Positions 18,450-27,178 are shown, counted from the first letter of the stretch. The stretch: DNA of 64,000 bases from CAMDPA01 sp965223035 (GCA_965223035.1 OZ244980.1:5984602-6048601), one strand, 5' to 3'. Translations and numbers: made by a program. Notes: generated from the letters alone by a model not told the origin.

Positions 18450-18977
18450 ATGATACACGTCCCAAGAGATACAGTGCGCAAAATTTCCAGCTTCGCCCTG
18501 GCGACCCTGATGGCCATGCTGGCGCTGGCAGCGTGGTCGGCGGACCGGGTCAGAGCGCAATCGGGCACCCTGGTCGTGAAGTACGACCAATCACAAATCC
18601 TGAAGTTGTCGCGACCGGTCGCCGAGATCATCATCGGCAATCCGATGATTGCCGATGTGGCCATTCAGTCTAGCCAACTTCTCGTCATCACCGGCAAGTC
18701 GTTCGGTGTCACCAACATCATCGCCCTTGATAACGACAGAAACGTCATTCAAGACCGGCGGGTCATGGTTCAGCTCGATCATTCGCGCGTTGTGTATCTG
18801 AGGAAGGGCGCCACGCGCGAAACCTACAACTGCTCGCCGGATTGCAATCCGACGGTCACCGTCGGCGATAACACCAGGTTCTTTGCGCAGACTGCTCAGG
18901 ATTCGTCGAGAAAGATTGCTTTGATTGAGAACCAGACCGCCGGCGCGGCCTTTTCCAATGGCGGCACCAAGCGCTGA
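18450..18977 (+). CDS. pilus assembly N-terminal-domain protein (CpaC-N-like), exported
   Basis: The 175-aa product has a signal peptide (hydrophobic run FALATLMAMLALAAWSA, cleavage probably after VRAQ) and a domain of the T2SS/T3SS pilus N-terminal type: VVKYDQSQILKLSRPVAEII, then IGNPMIADVAIQSSQLLVIT and GKSFGVTNIIALD. This domain is a paralogue of the N-terminal part of the CpaC secretin in the same locus but the secretin domain is absent. Two Cys (NCSPDCNP) could form a disulfide. I chose the ATG at 18450 because GAAGG lies nine bases upstream; an ATG at 18441 directly abuts that signal. Probably periplasmic and pilus-related. Confidence 0.82.
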   Translation: MIHVPRDTVRKISSFALATLMAMLALAAWSADRVRAQSGTLVVKYDQSQILKLSRPVAEIIIGNPMIADVAIQSSQLLVITGKSFGVTNIIALDNDRNVIQDRRVMVQLDHSRVVYLRKGATRETYNCSPDCNPTVTVGDNTRFFAQTAQDSSRKIALIENQTAGAAFSNGGTKR

Positions 18978-19210
18978 CGCAGCGCGCTGGGCTCAATCAG
19001 AACCTCGATTCTCAGTAGGATTGGCGACGTCGCCCCCTACTTGCGCAAGGTCCTACAAAAGTGACGGCAAACTTAAAATCAATAATCGATTAACATTAAT
19101 GAGATGAATTTTAAGTCAAAGTGAGCTGATCCTTCAATTGCAACTGGTTTTTTACTGGTTTGGCGCTTCACTCGCTCCGGGACGAATCGAGTTGGGAAGG
19201 TGGCGTCGAC

Positions 19211-19834
19211 ATGGAGCCGTTGCGAAAGAGCTATTTCTGGCGGGCTCAATCTCGGGCGCGCGCGACGATAGAGCGGTTGCGGAATAATCGTGACGGCGTC
19301 ACCGCTATTGAATTCGCAATGGTGGCTCCGCCATTCCTCTTTCTGCTGTTCGGTATCATCTCGCTTGGCCTTTACTTCTTCAATGTGTTCACCTTGGAAA
19401 ACGCCGTGGAGTCGGCGGGCAGGGTGATCCGCACCGGCCAGGCGCAAACCCAAAAGCCCAACGTGATGACGAAGGAGGAGTTTAAGCAGCTCGTCTGCGA
19501 AAAGCTGCCGACCTACATGAACTGCAACGCACAGGGCAACTTGATCCGGGTAAACGTGAAAACATTCAAAGATGGGTATGGCGAGGTGACCGTGCCAACG
19601 TGCTTGGATGATAAAGGTCAGCTGATCCCGGAGGACCAGCAGGAATTCTCCGCGGGCGGGCCGAGCACGGTCGTTTTGGTCAGCGTGTGCTACGAGTGGG
19701 AGCTGACCAAGCCGTTCGAGCACAGCCTTTATTGGATCATGCCGAATGCCAAAGGAAAGACTGGGTCACTGATGGACAACGGCTCGACTTTGATACGCGC
19801 GGCCACGGTGTTCACGGTGGAGCCTTACAACTAA
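19211..19834 (+). CDS. TadE-like pseudopilin 1
   Basis: TadE-family minor pilins are processed by the prepilin peptidase and act in Flp pilus assembly. The product (207 aa) has the motif GVTAIEFAMVAPPFLFLLFG, with the Glu following the cleavage site and a single membrane helix, then a periplasmic domain with three Cys. The ATG at 19211 is preceded by GGGAAGGTG. The preceding 230 bp (18978-19210) appear non-coding. It is followed after 79 bp by a second TadE-like gene. Confidence 0.88.
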   Translation: MEPLRKSYFWRAQSRARATIERLRNNRDGVTAIEFAMVAPPFLFLLFGIISLGLYFFNVFTLENAVESAGRVIRTGQAQTQKPNVMTKEEFKQLVCEKLPTYMNCNAQGNLIRVNVKTFKDGYGEVTVPTCLDDKGQLIPEDQQEFSAGGPSTVVLVSVCYEWELTKPFEHSLYWIMPNAKGKTGSLMDNGSTLIRAATVFTVEPYN

Positions 19835-19913
19835 GTCGGCGCGGTCGAGCGAGCCGAATAAAGCGATGTATCACAGATCGAAAACTCAGGCGTGACGTGT
19901 GGAGGATGTGGTG

Positions 19914-20537
19914 ATGTCCGGTATCGAAGGTCTAGCCGATTGGGCGCCGTTGCGCGTCGTGCGCTCGCTGGTTGGTTGCAGACGCGGCGTAGCCGCAATC
20001 GAGTTTGGCTATTTGGTGCCGGTGATGTTCGCCATGTTCGCGGGCATCGCGGAATTCTCGCAATTGATTACGCTGGATCGCCGGGTCAGCCATGTGGCCA
20101 GTGCGACTGCGGATATTGTTGCGCGACAAAAGACGGTCGATGTGACGCAGCTATCTGGGTATACGGATATTGTGTCCCACCTGCTCAGCCCATATGACGA
20201 CACGTTGCTAAAAATGACAATACTAAATGTATACGGAGTCTCGGACGCTGACGACGATGACATACCCAAGGAAACGAAAGTTTGTTGGTCCTATAACCGG
20301 CAGGTCAATGGGTCTGACAAGGGAACGAAGACGTATACAAAGGGCGAAGTTTATCCATTGCCAACCGGGCTGGTCGAAGAGGGAACCAGCGTCGTTGTGG
20401 TTGAAGTTGAGTATGATTATCAACCCGTTCTGTTCAAGTACTTCATCAAGACTGCGAAGACATTGACCGAGAAATTTTACTTGAAGCCGCGGCGATCGGC
20501 GAGCGTCAAGTTGAATTCGCAAGCGAACTGCGTTTAG
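19914..20537 (+). CDS. TadE-like pseudopilin 2
   Basis: A second TadE-like protein of 207 aa, with GVAAIEFGYLVPVMFAMFAG as processing site and membrane helix. The C-terminal part is a soluble domain with an acidic run DADDDDIPKETK, and a final Cys. The ATG at 19914 is preceded by GGAGG. It shares only the N-terminal pilin-like segment with its neighbour. A stem-loop follows the stop codon, marking the end of this plus-strand pilus unit. Confidence 0.87.
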   Translation: MSGIEGLADWAPLRVVRSLVGCRRGVAAIEFGYLVPVMFAMFAGIAEFSQLITLDRRVSHVASATADIVARQKTVDVTQLSGYTDIVSHLLSPYDDTLLKMTILNVYGVSDADDDDIPKETKVCWSYNRQVNGSDKGTKTYTKGEVYPLPTGLVEEGTSVVVVEVEYDYQPVLFKYFIKTAKTLTEKFYLKPRRSASVKLNSQANCV

Positions 20538-20562
20538 TTCCAGACGTCGACCGCGGTATGGG

Positions 20563-20600
20563 AGCCCGTCTGACAGTCAGTCAGCGGGCTTTGCAATTTC
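20563..20600 (+). terminator. probable terminator after the TadE-like genes
   Basis: AGCCCGTCTGAC pairs with GTCAGCGGGCT (one bulge) around a five-base loop, followed by TTTGCAATTT. It lies 25 bp after the second TadE-like stop codon. The T-tract is imperfect. Confidence 0.5.
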
Positions 20601-20720
20601 ATTAAAACTGATTCTTCTACTGACGATCGCTCAATCCGTTTTACACCGACTAACTTCTGCTACAACGTCACAGTGGTTGTTCAGAACCTGGTAACAGGGT
20701 CGAAGGAGTAGGCAGAGCGG

Positions 20721-21377
20721 ATGGGACGACGTTCACAGCATAGACCCGATGAACTGCGCGAGATGATTCTCGACGCCGCTGAGCGAATTGTAGACACTGG
20801 AGGCTTGGCGAAGTATTCCGCCCGTGAAGTAGCAAGACTAATTGGATATGCGCCTGGCACGCTTTACAACATGTTCGAGAACCTGGATGAGATTCTGTTG
20901 CGGGTGGAACAACGTTTACTGATGGAACTCGATGCAACTTTGGCCAAAGCAATGGATGGTCTGCAGGGTGAGGAAGCAATTCATCAGTTTGCGGATGCAT
21001 ACTTGGCGTTTGCTTACAAGCGCATGAAGCTGTGGCGTTTGTTGATCGATCATCGGCTGGGACCGGATCCGGCGCCCGACTGGTATATTGCCCTGTTCAA
21101 TGCGCCGTTCGGCAGGCTCGAGGAGCCCTTCGCGCACGTGATCTTCGGCGCGGATCAAGAGGTCTATCGCAAGGCCGCCAAGGGGTTGGGCGCGCAGATC
21201 GTTAGCGTCACCGAGCGCGCGACATGTGACAAGTTGGGTCAGCTCAGCTTTCAAAGCGCATCCGAGCAGATGCGGGAGATGGTCACCATTTATCTTGCCG
21301 GCTTTCGCGTGAACAGTGATTCGCTGGTCGTCAAAGACGGGTCCCGATTGACCGAAGTGGGGCGTCATCCTGGCTAA
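20721..21377 (+). CDS. TetR/AcrR family transcriptional regulator
   Basis: The 218-aa protein has an N-terminal TetR-type helix-turn-helix (residues about 10-58: MILDAAERIVDTGGLAKYSA, REVARLIGYAPGTLYNMFEN) and an all-helical C-terminal ligand domain containing YLAFAYKRMKLWRLLIDHR of the WHG-type TetR C-terminal family. An AAGGAG precedes the start. No divergent partner gene is present, so its target is unclear; the pilus genes upstream or genes elsewhere are possible. Confidence 0.9.
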   Translation: MGRRSQHRPDELREMILDAAERIVDTGGLAKYSAREVARLIGYAPGTLYNMFENLDEILLRVEQRLLMELDATLAKAMDGLQGEEAIHQFADAYLAFAYKRMKLWRLLIDHRLGPDPAPDWYIALFNAPFGRLEEPFAHVIFGADQEVYRKAAKGLGAQIVSVTERATCDKLGQLSFQSASEQMREMVTIYLAGFRVNSDSLVVKDGSRLTEVGRHPG

Positions 21378-21495
21378 AGCCGGATCGGAATGCAGCAGTG
21401 GCGTCGGCCTTGAGATGATCCGGCCATGGTGGATCCCAGGCCTATTGAACAGCGTGGCGAGATCGGCCGGAGTCTGGACCTGAAGGTGAGGCCCG

Positions 21496-21533
21496 GACCA
21501 TGTGTTGCACAACTGACCATGTGTTGCACAACT
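21496..21533. repeat. perfect 19-bp tandem duplication with inner palindrome
   Basis: GACCATGTGTTGCACAACT occurs twice back to back. Each unit contains the near-palindrome TGTGTTGCACA, which is operator-like. It lies 118 bp after the TetR gene and immediately before a family B repeat. Confidence 0.7.
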
Positions 21534-21660
21534 ATAGCGTTTCAGTCTTAGCTGAAACCATCCCGCGCCCTCGCCCCGTTCCGCCACTGGCCACCCGGAA
21601 CCTCATGCCGTTGCCTGGCTAAGCGGGGAGCGGGCGGGTTCGAGTTCACACTGACAGGCT
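21531..21660. repeat. family B repeat, copy B2
   Basis: Begins ACTATAGCGTTTCAGTC and contains CTGAAACCATCCCGC, CCACTGGCCACCCGG and GGGGAGCGGGCGGGTT, blocks shared with copies at 39.8 and 41.7 kb. Edges are approximate. The 95 bp from here to the YdjM-like gene are GC-rich and featureless. Confidence 0.6.
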
Positions 21661-21755
21661 TTCACAGCCGTTCTGCGGCAGCGATCGCGTCGGAGCAGCG
21701 ATCGCGTCGGATCGGAGTCGGCGTTCGGGCGGCTGCGGTGGCGTACCGGAGCGCG

Positions 21756-22601
21756 CTATTGATCGGCCGCAGGTGGTCGTTGCCGGCGCGCAGGCAGCAT
21801 CGGCTGCGGTGCCGATTGCCGTGGCCCGATGGAGCCGGTTGTCATTGTCGACGGCGCCCGGCCCGTGCTGGCTCGCTGTGGATCGATCAGGCCGGCGAAC
21901 CACCCACCGCTCGGCAGCAGGCGCTGCCGAAGACCGGTCCACAGGGTTGGCGACGTGATGCCGTTGACAAACGGTTTGGATGGCGGGGCGGCGAGGAAGG
22001 CTGCAACCAAAACCAGCGCAATGACCGTCGTGTCGTCCCAACGTTTGCCGTCATAAAGCTTGAGTGCCGACCCGAACGACGCTTTCACGCGGCGATCCAT
22101 CACATCCACGCTATAGAGCTCGTCGAGAACGAGATGGGTCAGATAGCCGATGAACAGAAAGCCGCCCGCGAGCCAAGCGACGCCTTCGTGGAAGTCGAGC
22201 AGACGGTGGAACACGATGGCGGTTAACAACCAGCAGCAGACGCCGGCCAGCACCGAGTGCCAAACCCCGCGGTGCCGGGAAAACCGGTGGAACAGCGCGT
22301 GGACTGCATATCTCACAAACAGCAGCGTCGCGAGCCAAATGCACCACATTTCGGCGATGGAATAAGTGGCAGCGACGGCAAACAGGGCGCAAAACGCGAA
22401 GAACAAGCCGAGGCCAGCGAACAATGCGCGGCTGGGGCGCGAATCTTTCAGGTCGATATCCGGCAACACGCTCCCGACGATGCCAGCCAATGTGACCGCG
22501 ACCAGGCTTTCGGACGAAATCACGTTCGCAGCCAGGGTCAAAGTGGCGACAGCGCCGCTGACCACGGTGCCGACGGCAATATGGGTGGTGAAATTCGCCA
22601 T
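21756..22601 (-). CDS. YdjM-like metal-dependent hydrolase family membrane protein
   Basis: A 281-aa inner-membrane protein of the DUF457/YdjM family. It begins MANFTTHIAVGTVVSGAVAT with the conserved His, then GIVGSVLPDIDLKDSRPS and the motif FSRHRGVWHSVLAG, in which the paired histidines are the putative metal ligands; GYLTHLVLDELYSVDV supplies a second His/Asp pair. About five membrane helices are seen. The C-terminal 45 residues are Arg/Ala/Pro-rich and lie close to a family B repeat, so the end may be altered. Family members are often DNA-damage-induced in enterobacteria; no LexA site is evident here. Confidence 0.85.
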   Translation of the reverse strand: MANFTTHIAVGTVVSGAVATLTLAANVISSESLVAVTLAGIVGSVLPDIDLKDSRPSRALFAGLGLFFAFCALFAVAATYSIAEMWCIWLATLLFVRYAVHALFHRFSRHRGVWHSVLAGVCCWLLTAIVFHRLLDFHEGVAWLAGGFLFIGYLTHLVLDELYSVDVMDRRVKASFGSALKLYDGKRWDDTTVIALVLVAAFLAAPPSKPFVNGITSPTLWTGLRQRLLPSGGWFAGLIDPQRASTGRAPSTMTTGSIGPRQSAPQPMLPARRQRPPAADQ

Positions 22602-22861
22602 GCCGCAACGATCCCGGTAACCTTTAAGGATCCATGTCCGGTGGCGAATGGTTCGATCGACATCGGTTCGCCAGCCAATGGCAAACGCGAATCCGATTCG
22701 CAGCGGGACGGCCAGAGCCGCGACGCGGTGACCACCCTTGCGGTGTGGAAAAGCCGGCTCGTGATCGTTCCTGAAGTGCGGAGAACTTCCAGCTTTTCAT
22801 CGGACGCCGCGCGATTCCGCTTAAGGCGGAAACGATCTGGTCCGATGCAAAGCAGGTTGCG
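22602..22861. other. intergenic stretch with a repeat fragment at its end
   Basis: No gene is recognised. From about 22805 the sequence resembles partial repeat material: TTCCGCTTAAGGCGGAAAC, then GCAAAGCAGGTTGCGCTAGA, apparently the truncated end of one element directly joined to the next full copy. Confidence 0.45.
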
Positions 22862-23015
22862 CTAGATCATCGCGCTTTAAATCGGAACCACAACGCCGAT
22901 TCCAATTGCGCCGGTTCCGATTTAAGGCGCAAAGATGATCGCTCTTAAAGTGGTGAGCAACTTTCTGCCTTTAATCGGGATCGTTCCGGTTCCGATTTAA
23001 GGCAGGTTGCGCTAG
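22862..23015. repeat. family A palindromic repeat, copy A3 (full)
   Basis: Full copy starting CTAGATCATCGCGC and ending GGTTGCGCTAG. Inner inverted repeats are CTTTAAATCGGAACC with CGGTTCCGATTTAAGG, and CTGCCTTTAATCGG with CCGATTTAAGGCAG, joined by GCTCTTAAAGTGGTGAGCAA. It is in the same orientation as A4 and A9. Confidence 0.92.
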
Positions 23016-23625
23016 CTCCCGCGACGGCCGCAATCCGGTGGTTGTGGCGCTGCCGGGTGCGGTTGCGCTTGATCAGGCTTCAGGTCGCCTAAACGCCATG
23101 GCGCAGCGCTCGCCTGACAAACGTGCAGGTGCCGGCGGTCGGATGGCCGGCCCACGCCTGAGCAGGGTCGCCGCGCTGAATGGGAGGGTACGTCGGTAGA
23201 TAATGCTGGATCATTTCCGCTTGGGGGGAAACACCTTGCTGCCGACCGGCCACCTCATGGCACGCCGTTGTGGCTGGCCGGGCGGGGCAGCGGGATAGTT
23301 CCAGCTCACACTGCAACGGCCTAACCCGGCACTCGCCCTCAAGCCGATCTTGAGATCTGCTGCCGCCACTGTGATTGAAACCACACAGTGGCGATTGCGC
23401 CATGTCTGATCCGAACTCGCAAACGCAATGGGAGGCGGGCAAATGGTCGCCCCTCGATCCGCACGCCTGATGACCGCGAAGCCTTCCAAGCCGTGATTCT
23501 CTCAACCCGTTGAGAGCCTGCAGGCGTTAAGGCGGATCGCGCCGCGCCGCGTCCCGGATCGCCCATATCGTCGGTGCAGCCGCCAGCGCTCGGCGCCGGC
23601 GATAGGCGACGAATAACGGCGTGGC
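23016..23625. repeat. family B repeat region, copy B3, plus featureless sequence
   Basis: Roughly 23098-23320 carries family B blocks: ACAAACGTGCAGGTGCCGG, GGATGGCCGGCCCACGC, GATCATTTCCGCTTGGGGGG and a closing GTTCCAGCTCACACTG. Open frames through it are the repeat itself, not genes. From 23330 to 23625 I see no coding signal. Confidence 0.5.
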
Positions 23626-24006
23626 TCAGTTGTCACTGCATAAGACGCTCACGATGACGCGTCCGCGTGAATGGGGGATGCACTCCCCGCCACGGGCGTA
23701 CTTGAAGTTTTTGGCCCTGCAGGCCGTGTCGAACGCCTGCTGTCGAGCGGTCGCCGTGCTGCAGCTGCCCAGCACCGTCTGCTTGGCAACCCAGTCCATT
23801 TTCAGGCGGATCGGGTTCGGCCGCTGCGCCTGATCGCGTTGAAGTGTTCGGATCGCCGACTCCAAATCGTTCAATCGGGAATTGAACTGCTCAAGTGTGG
23901 ATTCGATCGCACCGATCCGCTCCGATGGGTCGTTTTGAGCCCGAAGCGGCGGCGCTGACAGTGCCAAAATGAAGGCCACGCTCAGTAGGGCAACGTGGTT
24001 GCGCAT
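23626..24006 (-). CDS. small exported coiled-coil protein of unknown function
   Basis: A 126-aa product with a clear signal peptide (MRNHVALLSVAFILALSAPP, cleavage probably after LRAQ), a short coiled coil (RIGAIESTLEQFNSRLNDLE and following heptads), and a C-terminal domain with four Cys (GSCSTA, DTACRA, GGECIP, SVLC), suggesting two disulfides. GAGGAG precedes the ATG at 24006. I do not recognise the family. Probably periplasmic. A family A repeat begins 42 bp upstream of the start and may influence expression. Confidence 0.7.
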   Translation of the reverse strand: MRNHVALLSVAFILALSAPPLRAQNDPSERIGAIESTLEQFNSRLNDLESAIRTLQRDQAQRPNPIRLKMDWVAKQTVLGSCSTATARQQAFDTACRAKNFKYARGGECIPHSRGRVIVSVLCSDN

Positions 24007-24047
24007 GGGGCACACTCCTCATGGACAGTCGAAGGGCGGCGCGAAAC

Positions 24048-24201
24048 CTAGATCATCGCGCCTTAAATCGGAACCGCAACGCCGATTCCAATTGCGCCGG
24101 TTCCGATTTAAGGCGCAAAGATGATCGCTCTTAAAGTGGTGAGCAACTTTCTGCCTTTGATCGGGATCGTTCCGATTCCGATCAAAGGCAGGTTGCTCTA
24201 G
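24048..24201. repeat. family A palindromic repeat, copy A4 (full)
   Basis: Starts CTAGATCATCGCGCCTT and ends GGTTGCTCTAG, 154 bp. Nearly identical to A3 and A9 through the first half and linker. It sits between the exported-protein gene and a decayed gene. Confidence 0.93.
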
Positions 24202-24281
24202 ATGATCGTGTCGGACGTCGGCAAAATCAATGCGCTTATCCCGAACCGGGTGCGAGCGGGCACGGTCGGCGGCGCGTTGAT

Positions 24282-24790
24282 ATGACAATGCTGCACCAAA
24301 CCTTCGCAAAAATGGTGAGCGGGTCGTCTATAGGACCCAGGCGCGGTCTTCGTCGCCGGGCCCGTCTGTTTGGCTGGGGCTCCGGTTTGGTTTCCAAAAA
24401 GCCCTATCAAGATTTTCAGCTCTACGTTGAGATCCCGGTCAGCAATGATGCCAGCAGCGGCATCGCTATTCGCAGCAATGGCCTCAAAACAGGTCGATGC
24501 ACGGACTTGCTGTGAAGTCAAAGTTTGTGATCAGCGCAAGGATCCGACGTAGGGTATCGGCGCCATCGTCTATTTCGTCGAGGCCGCGCCAATGCCGAAG
24601 GCCGGCGGCAAGTAGATCACCCACCTGATCACCGACAAAGGCGAAATATCGTCGTCGTGCTCAACGGTTAGACGACAGCCGAGGTGCAGAATGGCCTGTT
24701 CGCAAAAGGACCGATCACTTTGCGGCAGGGTGGCGGTGTCATGACGGGTTGGAAAATCGCAATCAAGCCGCTCTCGGGCGTGATCGGTGG
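24282..24790 (+). pseudogene. decayed DUF1080 (3-keto-disaccharide hydrolase-type) gene
   Basis: Pieces of a DUF1080 beta-sandwich protein are readable in order: KKPYQDFQLYVEIPVSND and SSGIAIRSNG near 24390-24485, then AIVYFVEAAPMPKAGGK near 24560-24612, IVVVLNG near 24647-24668, and EVQNGLFAKGPITLRQGGG followed by WKIAIKPL to about 24775. They are separated by in-frame stops (TAG at 24550, 24613 and 24669) and at least one frame change. In intact homologues these segments form one protein; the stop at 24613 replaces the usual Trp of the GGKWNHL motif. The 5' part is missing or unrecognisable. The order and spacing make chance unlikely. Confidence 0.75.
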
Positions 24791-25210
24791 AGATCGACGT
24801 GATCCGCGAGGGGTCGCGAAAGCGGAGCATGCTCAACAGCATGGCGCGAGGCATGCTCCGGCACCGCGCGTGATGTCATCGACGAGAATGGGTCGTAGGC
24901 GAGCGAGCGACATGCCGCTTCAACGCGAACTGTCGCAAGCGCGTGAGCGCTGACTGGGCACGGCAGCGGGGGTTTGGCGTAGGCTGCGCGAGCGGTGGAC
25001 GCTGGGACGGTGAGCAGCTATCGTGCGCCATCGTGCCGGACGCTGATAGCCGACTGGGCCGAGGCACGGCGGCGCGTGGCAACATAGGCGTGCTAAGAGC
25101 GCGCCTGGCAGGCCGACCGCCATGGCGTCTTGGCAGTGACGTGAGGCCACTGCCATGGCGTGTGTGTCCGGCGCGCACGAGCGCGCGACGAGAGATCAAG
25201 GCTAGCCGGC
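24791..25210. other. intergenic stretch without recognisable gene
   Basis: About 420 bp between the pseudogene and the Rieske oxygenase gene. GC-rich with several overlapping open frames on both strands, none with family features. No repeat of family A. Regulatory sequences of the downstream cluster are expected here but not resolved. Confidence 0.4.
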
Positions 25211-26236
25211 ATGAAGTACGTTCAAAATGCCTGGTACGTGGCCGGCTGGTCCAGCGAGGTCGGCCGGGAGTTAAAAAGGGCGACGATCTTAGAGACGGAT
25301 CTGGTCTTATACCGCAGGTCATCCGGCGACGTTGTGGCCCTACAGGATCGGTGTCCGCATAAATTCCTGCCGTTGTCGAAAGGCAAATTGATCGGCGACG
25401 ATGTCCAATGCGGGTACCACGGACTGACGTTCGATGGTGATGGCCAATGTGTGCGGGTGCCCGGGCAAAACGAAGTTCCAGGCTCGATCAATGTACGTCG
25501 CTTTCCGGTCCACGAGAAACACGACATCATTTGGGTTTGGATGGGAGACCCGGCCCGGGCCGATACGTCGAAGGTGTTCGACCTGCCGGTCTTTTACGAG
25601 CAAGGCTGGGCGGCGCATCAAGGTGACGCGCTGCATTTGCAGGCCAACTATCTCAACGTCGCCGACAATCTGTGCGATCCGGCACATGTCAGCTTCGTGC
25701 ATCCGACCACGCTCGGCAACGCGTCGAGCGAGGACATACCGATCGACAGCCGTCGCATGGACGATGGAACGATCGTGACCTGGCGCTGGGTACGCGATTC
25801 CCCCCCGGTTGGGTTCTTCAAGGCCTTCGGTGGGTTTGAGGCCAACGTCGATCGCTGGCACTATTATTATCTGCACCTGCCGAGCACCGCTGTCATCGAT
25901 TTTGGCTCGCAAGACGTGAGCGACCCGCTCGATGTTGACAGTCGTGATCAGGGCGTGCGCATCTTCGCGCTGCATTTTTTGACCCCTGTCAACAACGGCT
26001 ACACGATCGACAGATGGATGCATATCCGCAACCGGGCGATCGATGACGAGCAGGCAGCATTGCAGATGGATGATCTGTTTAGGGTCGCCTTCGCCGAGGA
26101 CAAGGAGATCCTCGAGGCGATCGAGGAGGAGGAGCGTAAGATCGGTGATGTTCGCCAGGTCCGGCTCGCGATCGACAAGGGGTCCAACCTCTACCGGCGC
26201 GCGATCGACCGCTTGATCGAGGCGGAAGCGGGCTGA
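25211..26236 (+). CDS. Rieske [2Fe-2S] oxygenase, VanA-like aromatic oxygenase subunit
   Basis: A 341-aa Rieske non-heme iron oxygenase. The Rieske cluster ligands are CPH (near residues 47-49) and CGYH (near 67-70), 17 residues apart between the inner ligands. The mononuclear iron motif is NVADNLCDPAHVSFVH with Asp and two His, as in vanillate O-demethylase oxygenase (VanA) and related demethylases. The ATG at 25211 gives the family N-terminus MKYVQNAWYVAGWSSE. No VanB-type reductase gene lies in the window, so its electron donor must be encoded elsewhere or be the 4Fe-4S protein at 35.4 kb. It leads a run of catabolic genes, but the substrate is unknown. Confidence 0.9.
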   Translation: MKYVQNAWYVAGWSSEVGRELKRATILETDLVLYRRSSGDVVALQDRCPHKFLPLSKGKLIGDDVQCGYHGLTFDGDGQCVRVPGQNEVPGSINVRRFPVHEKHDIIWVWMGDPARADTSKVFDLPVFYEQGWAAHQGDALHLQANYLNVADNLCDPAHVSFVHPTTLGNASSEDIPIDSRRMDDGTIVTWRWVRDSPPVGFFKAFGGFEANVDRWHYYYLHLPSTAVIDFGSQDVSDPLDVDSRDQGVRIFALHFLTPVNNGYTIDRWMHIRNRAIDDEQAALQMDDLFRVAFAEDKEILEAIEEEERKIGDVRQVRLAIDKGSNLYRRAIDRLIEAEAG

Positions 26237-26368
26237 CCGCACTCGTAGGGTCGGCACGCTGGTGTCGATCGCGTCGGCCGAAGCTGCCCGTTGTGTCGAT
26301 TGAGATCGGCGTGTACCGTCTCGTCATCGATCCGCTCGGCCCCTCCGCCAGTCCATGGGAACATCGTT

Positions 26369-27178
26369 GTGAAGTACACGCCATCCTGTGGGCTTATCGC
26401 GTCATCGTTCCGCAGCCTGCCGCCGTTCGAACTGATGCGGCCATCGAGTGTCGCTGAAGCGGTGTCGGCATTGACATCGGCGGAGCGCCCCGCCGTGCTC
26501 GCCGGCGGCACGGACTTGCCCGCTCGCTTCAATGAAGGCTTCGCGCCCTCTCGGCTGGTCGATATCAGTCGGATCGAGCCGTTGCGCCAGATCGTGTCCG
26601 AAGCCGGCACGCTTTCGATCGGCGCGATGGTGACCCACGCCGAAGGCGCCAACCATCCCGTGATCGCGCAGCTGCTGCCGACATTCGGCGCTGCCTGGTC
26701 GCGAATCGCCAACGTTCGGGTACGGATGTCGGCAACGCTGGGGGGCAACGTGATGGCGGGTCGCGCCCGCTACGAGGGGTTGATCTTGCTGACGGCTATG
26801 GGCGCCAGTCTGGTGTTTGCGACACCCAGCGGCGAGCGTATCGTGGCGTTGGACGGGCAGCGCCAGCTGCCATCGGCGCAGGACGGGCTGCTGACCGGGG
26901 TCCGCATTCCGTTGCAGCGGAGCATGCGGGTTGATTATGAGCGCAGTCTGCGACCGATATTGACCCAGGCGGTCGCCGTCGACGCCGACGGCAACGGTCG
27001 CGTCGTCACCGCGACCGAGCATGTCGCGCCCAGGGTGGAGACGCTCGAACGATGGCGACCGGCCGGCGGTCAGCTCGCCAGCCAAGCGTTCGGCGATCCA
27101 GTAACGAGCGACACTTATCTCAATCAGGTGAGGGCCGTTCTGTTTGACCGTCAGATCGCGCGATTGGGGGCAGCATGA
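26369..27178 (+). CDS. molybdenum hydroxylase FAD-binding (M) subunit
   Basis: The medium, FAD-binding subunit of a xanthine-oxidase-family enzyme. It shows the N-terminal FELMRPSSVAEAVSAL, the FAD-binding VLAGGTDLPARFNEG and the SATLGGNVMAGRARYEG loop. The start is uncertain: a GTG at 26369 gives 269 aa and is chosen because it leaves the whole FAD domain intact; other in-frame starts lie both upstream and downstream. It overlaps the next gene by four bases (ATGA), so the three subunit genes are translationally coupled. The canonical SRRI-type motif is not clear, so flavin binding may be atypical. Confidence 0.83.
   Translation: MKYTPSCGLIASSFRSLPPFELMRPSSVAEAVSALTSAERPAVLAGGTDLPARFNEGFAPSRLVDISRIEPLRQIVSEAGTLSIGAMVTHAEGANHPVIAQLLPTFGAAWSRIANVRVRMSATLGGNVMAGRARYEGLILLTAMGASLVFATPSGERIVALDGQRQLPSAQDGLLTGVRIPLQRSMRVDYERSLRPILTQAVAVDADGNGRVVTATEHVAPRVETLERWRPAGGQLASQAFGDPVTSDTYLNQVRAVLFDRQIARLGAA

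Noticed and set aside
23089..23505. Minus-strand 138-codon frame
   Set aside because: Composed of family B repeat sequence; no family features.
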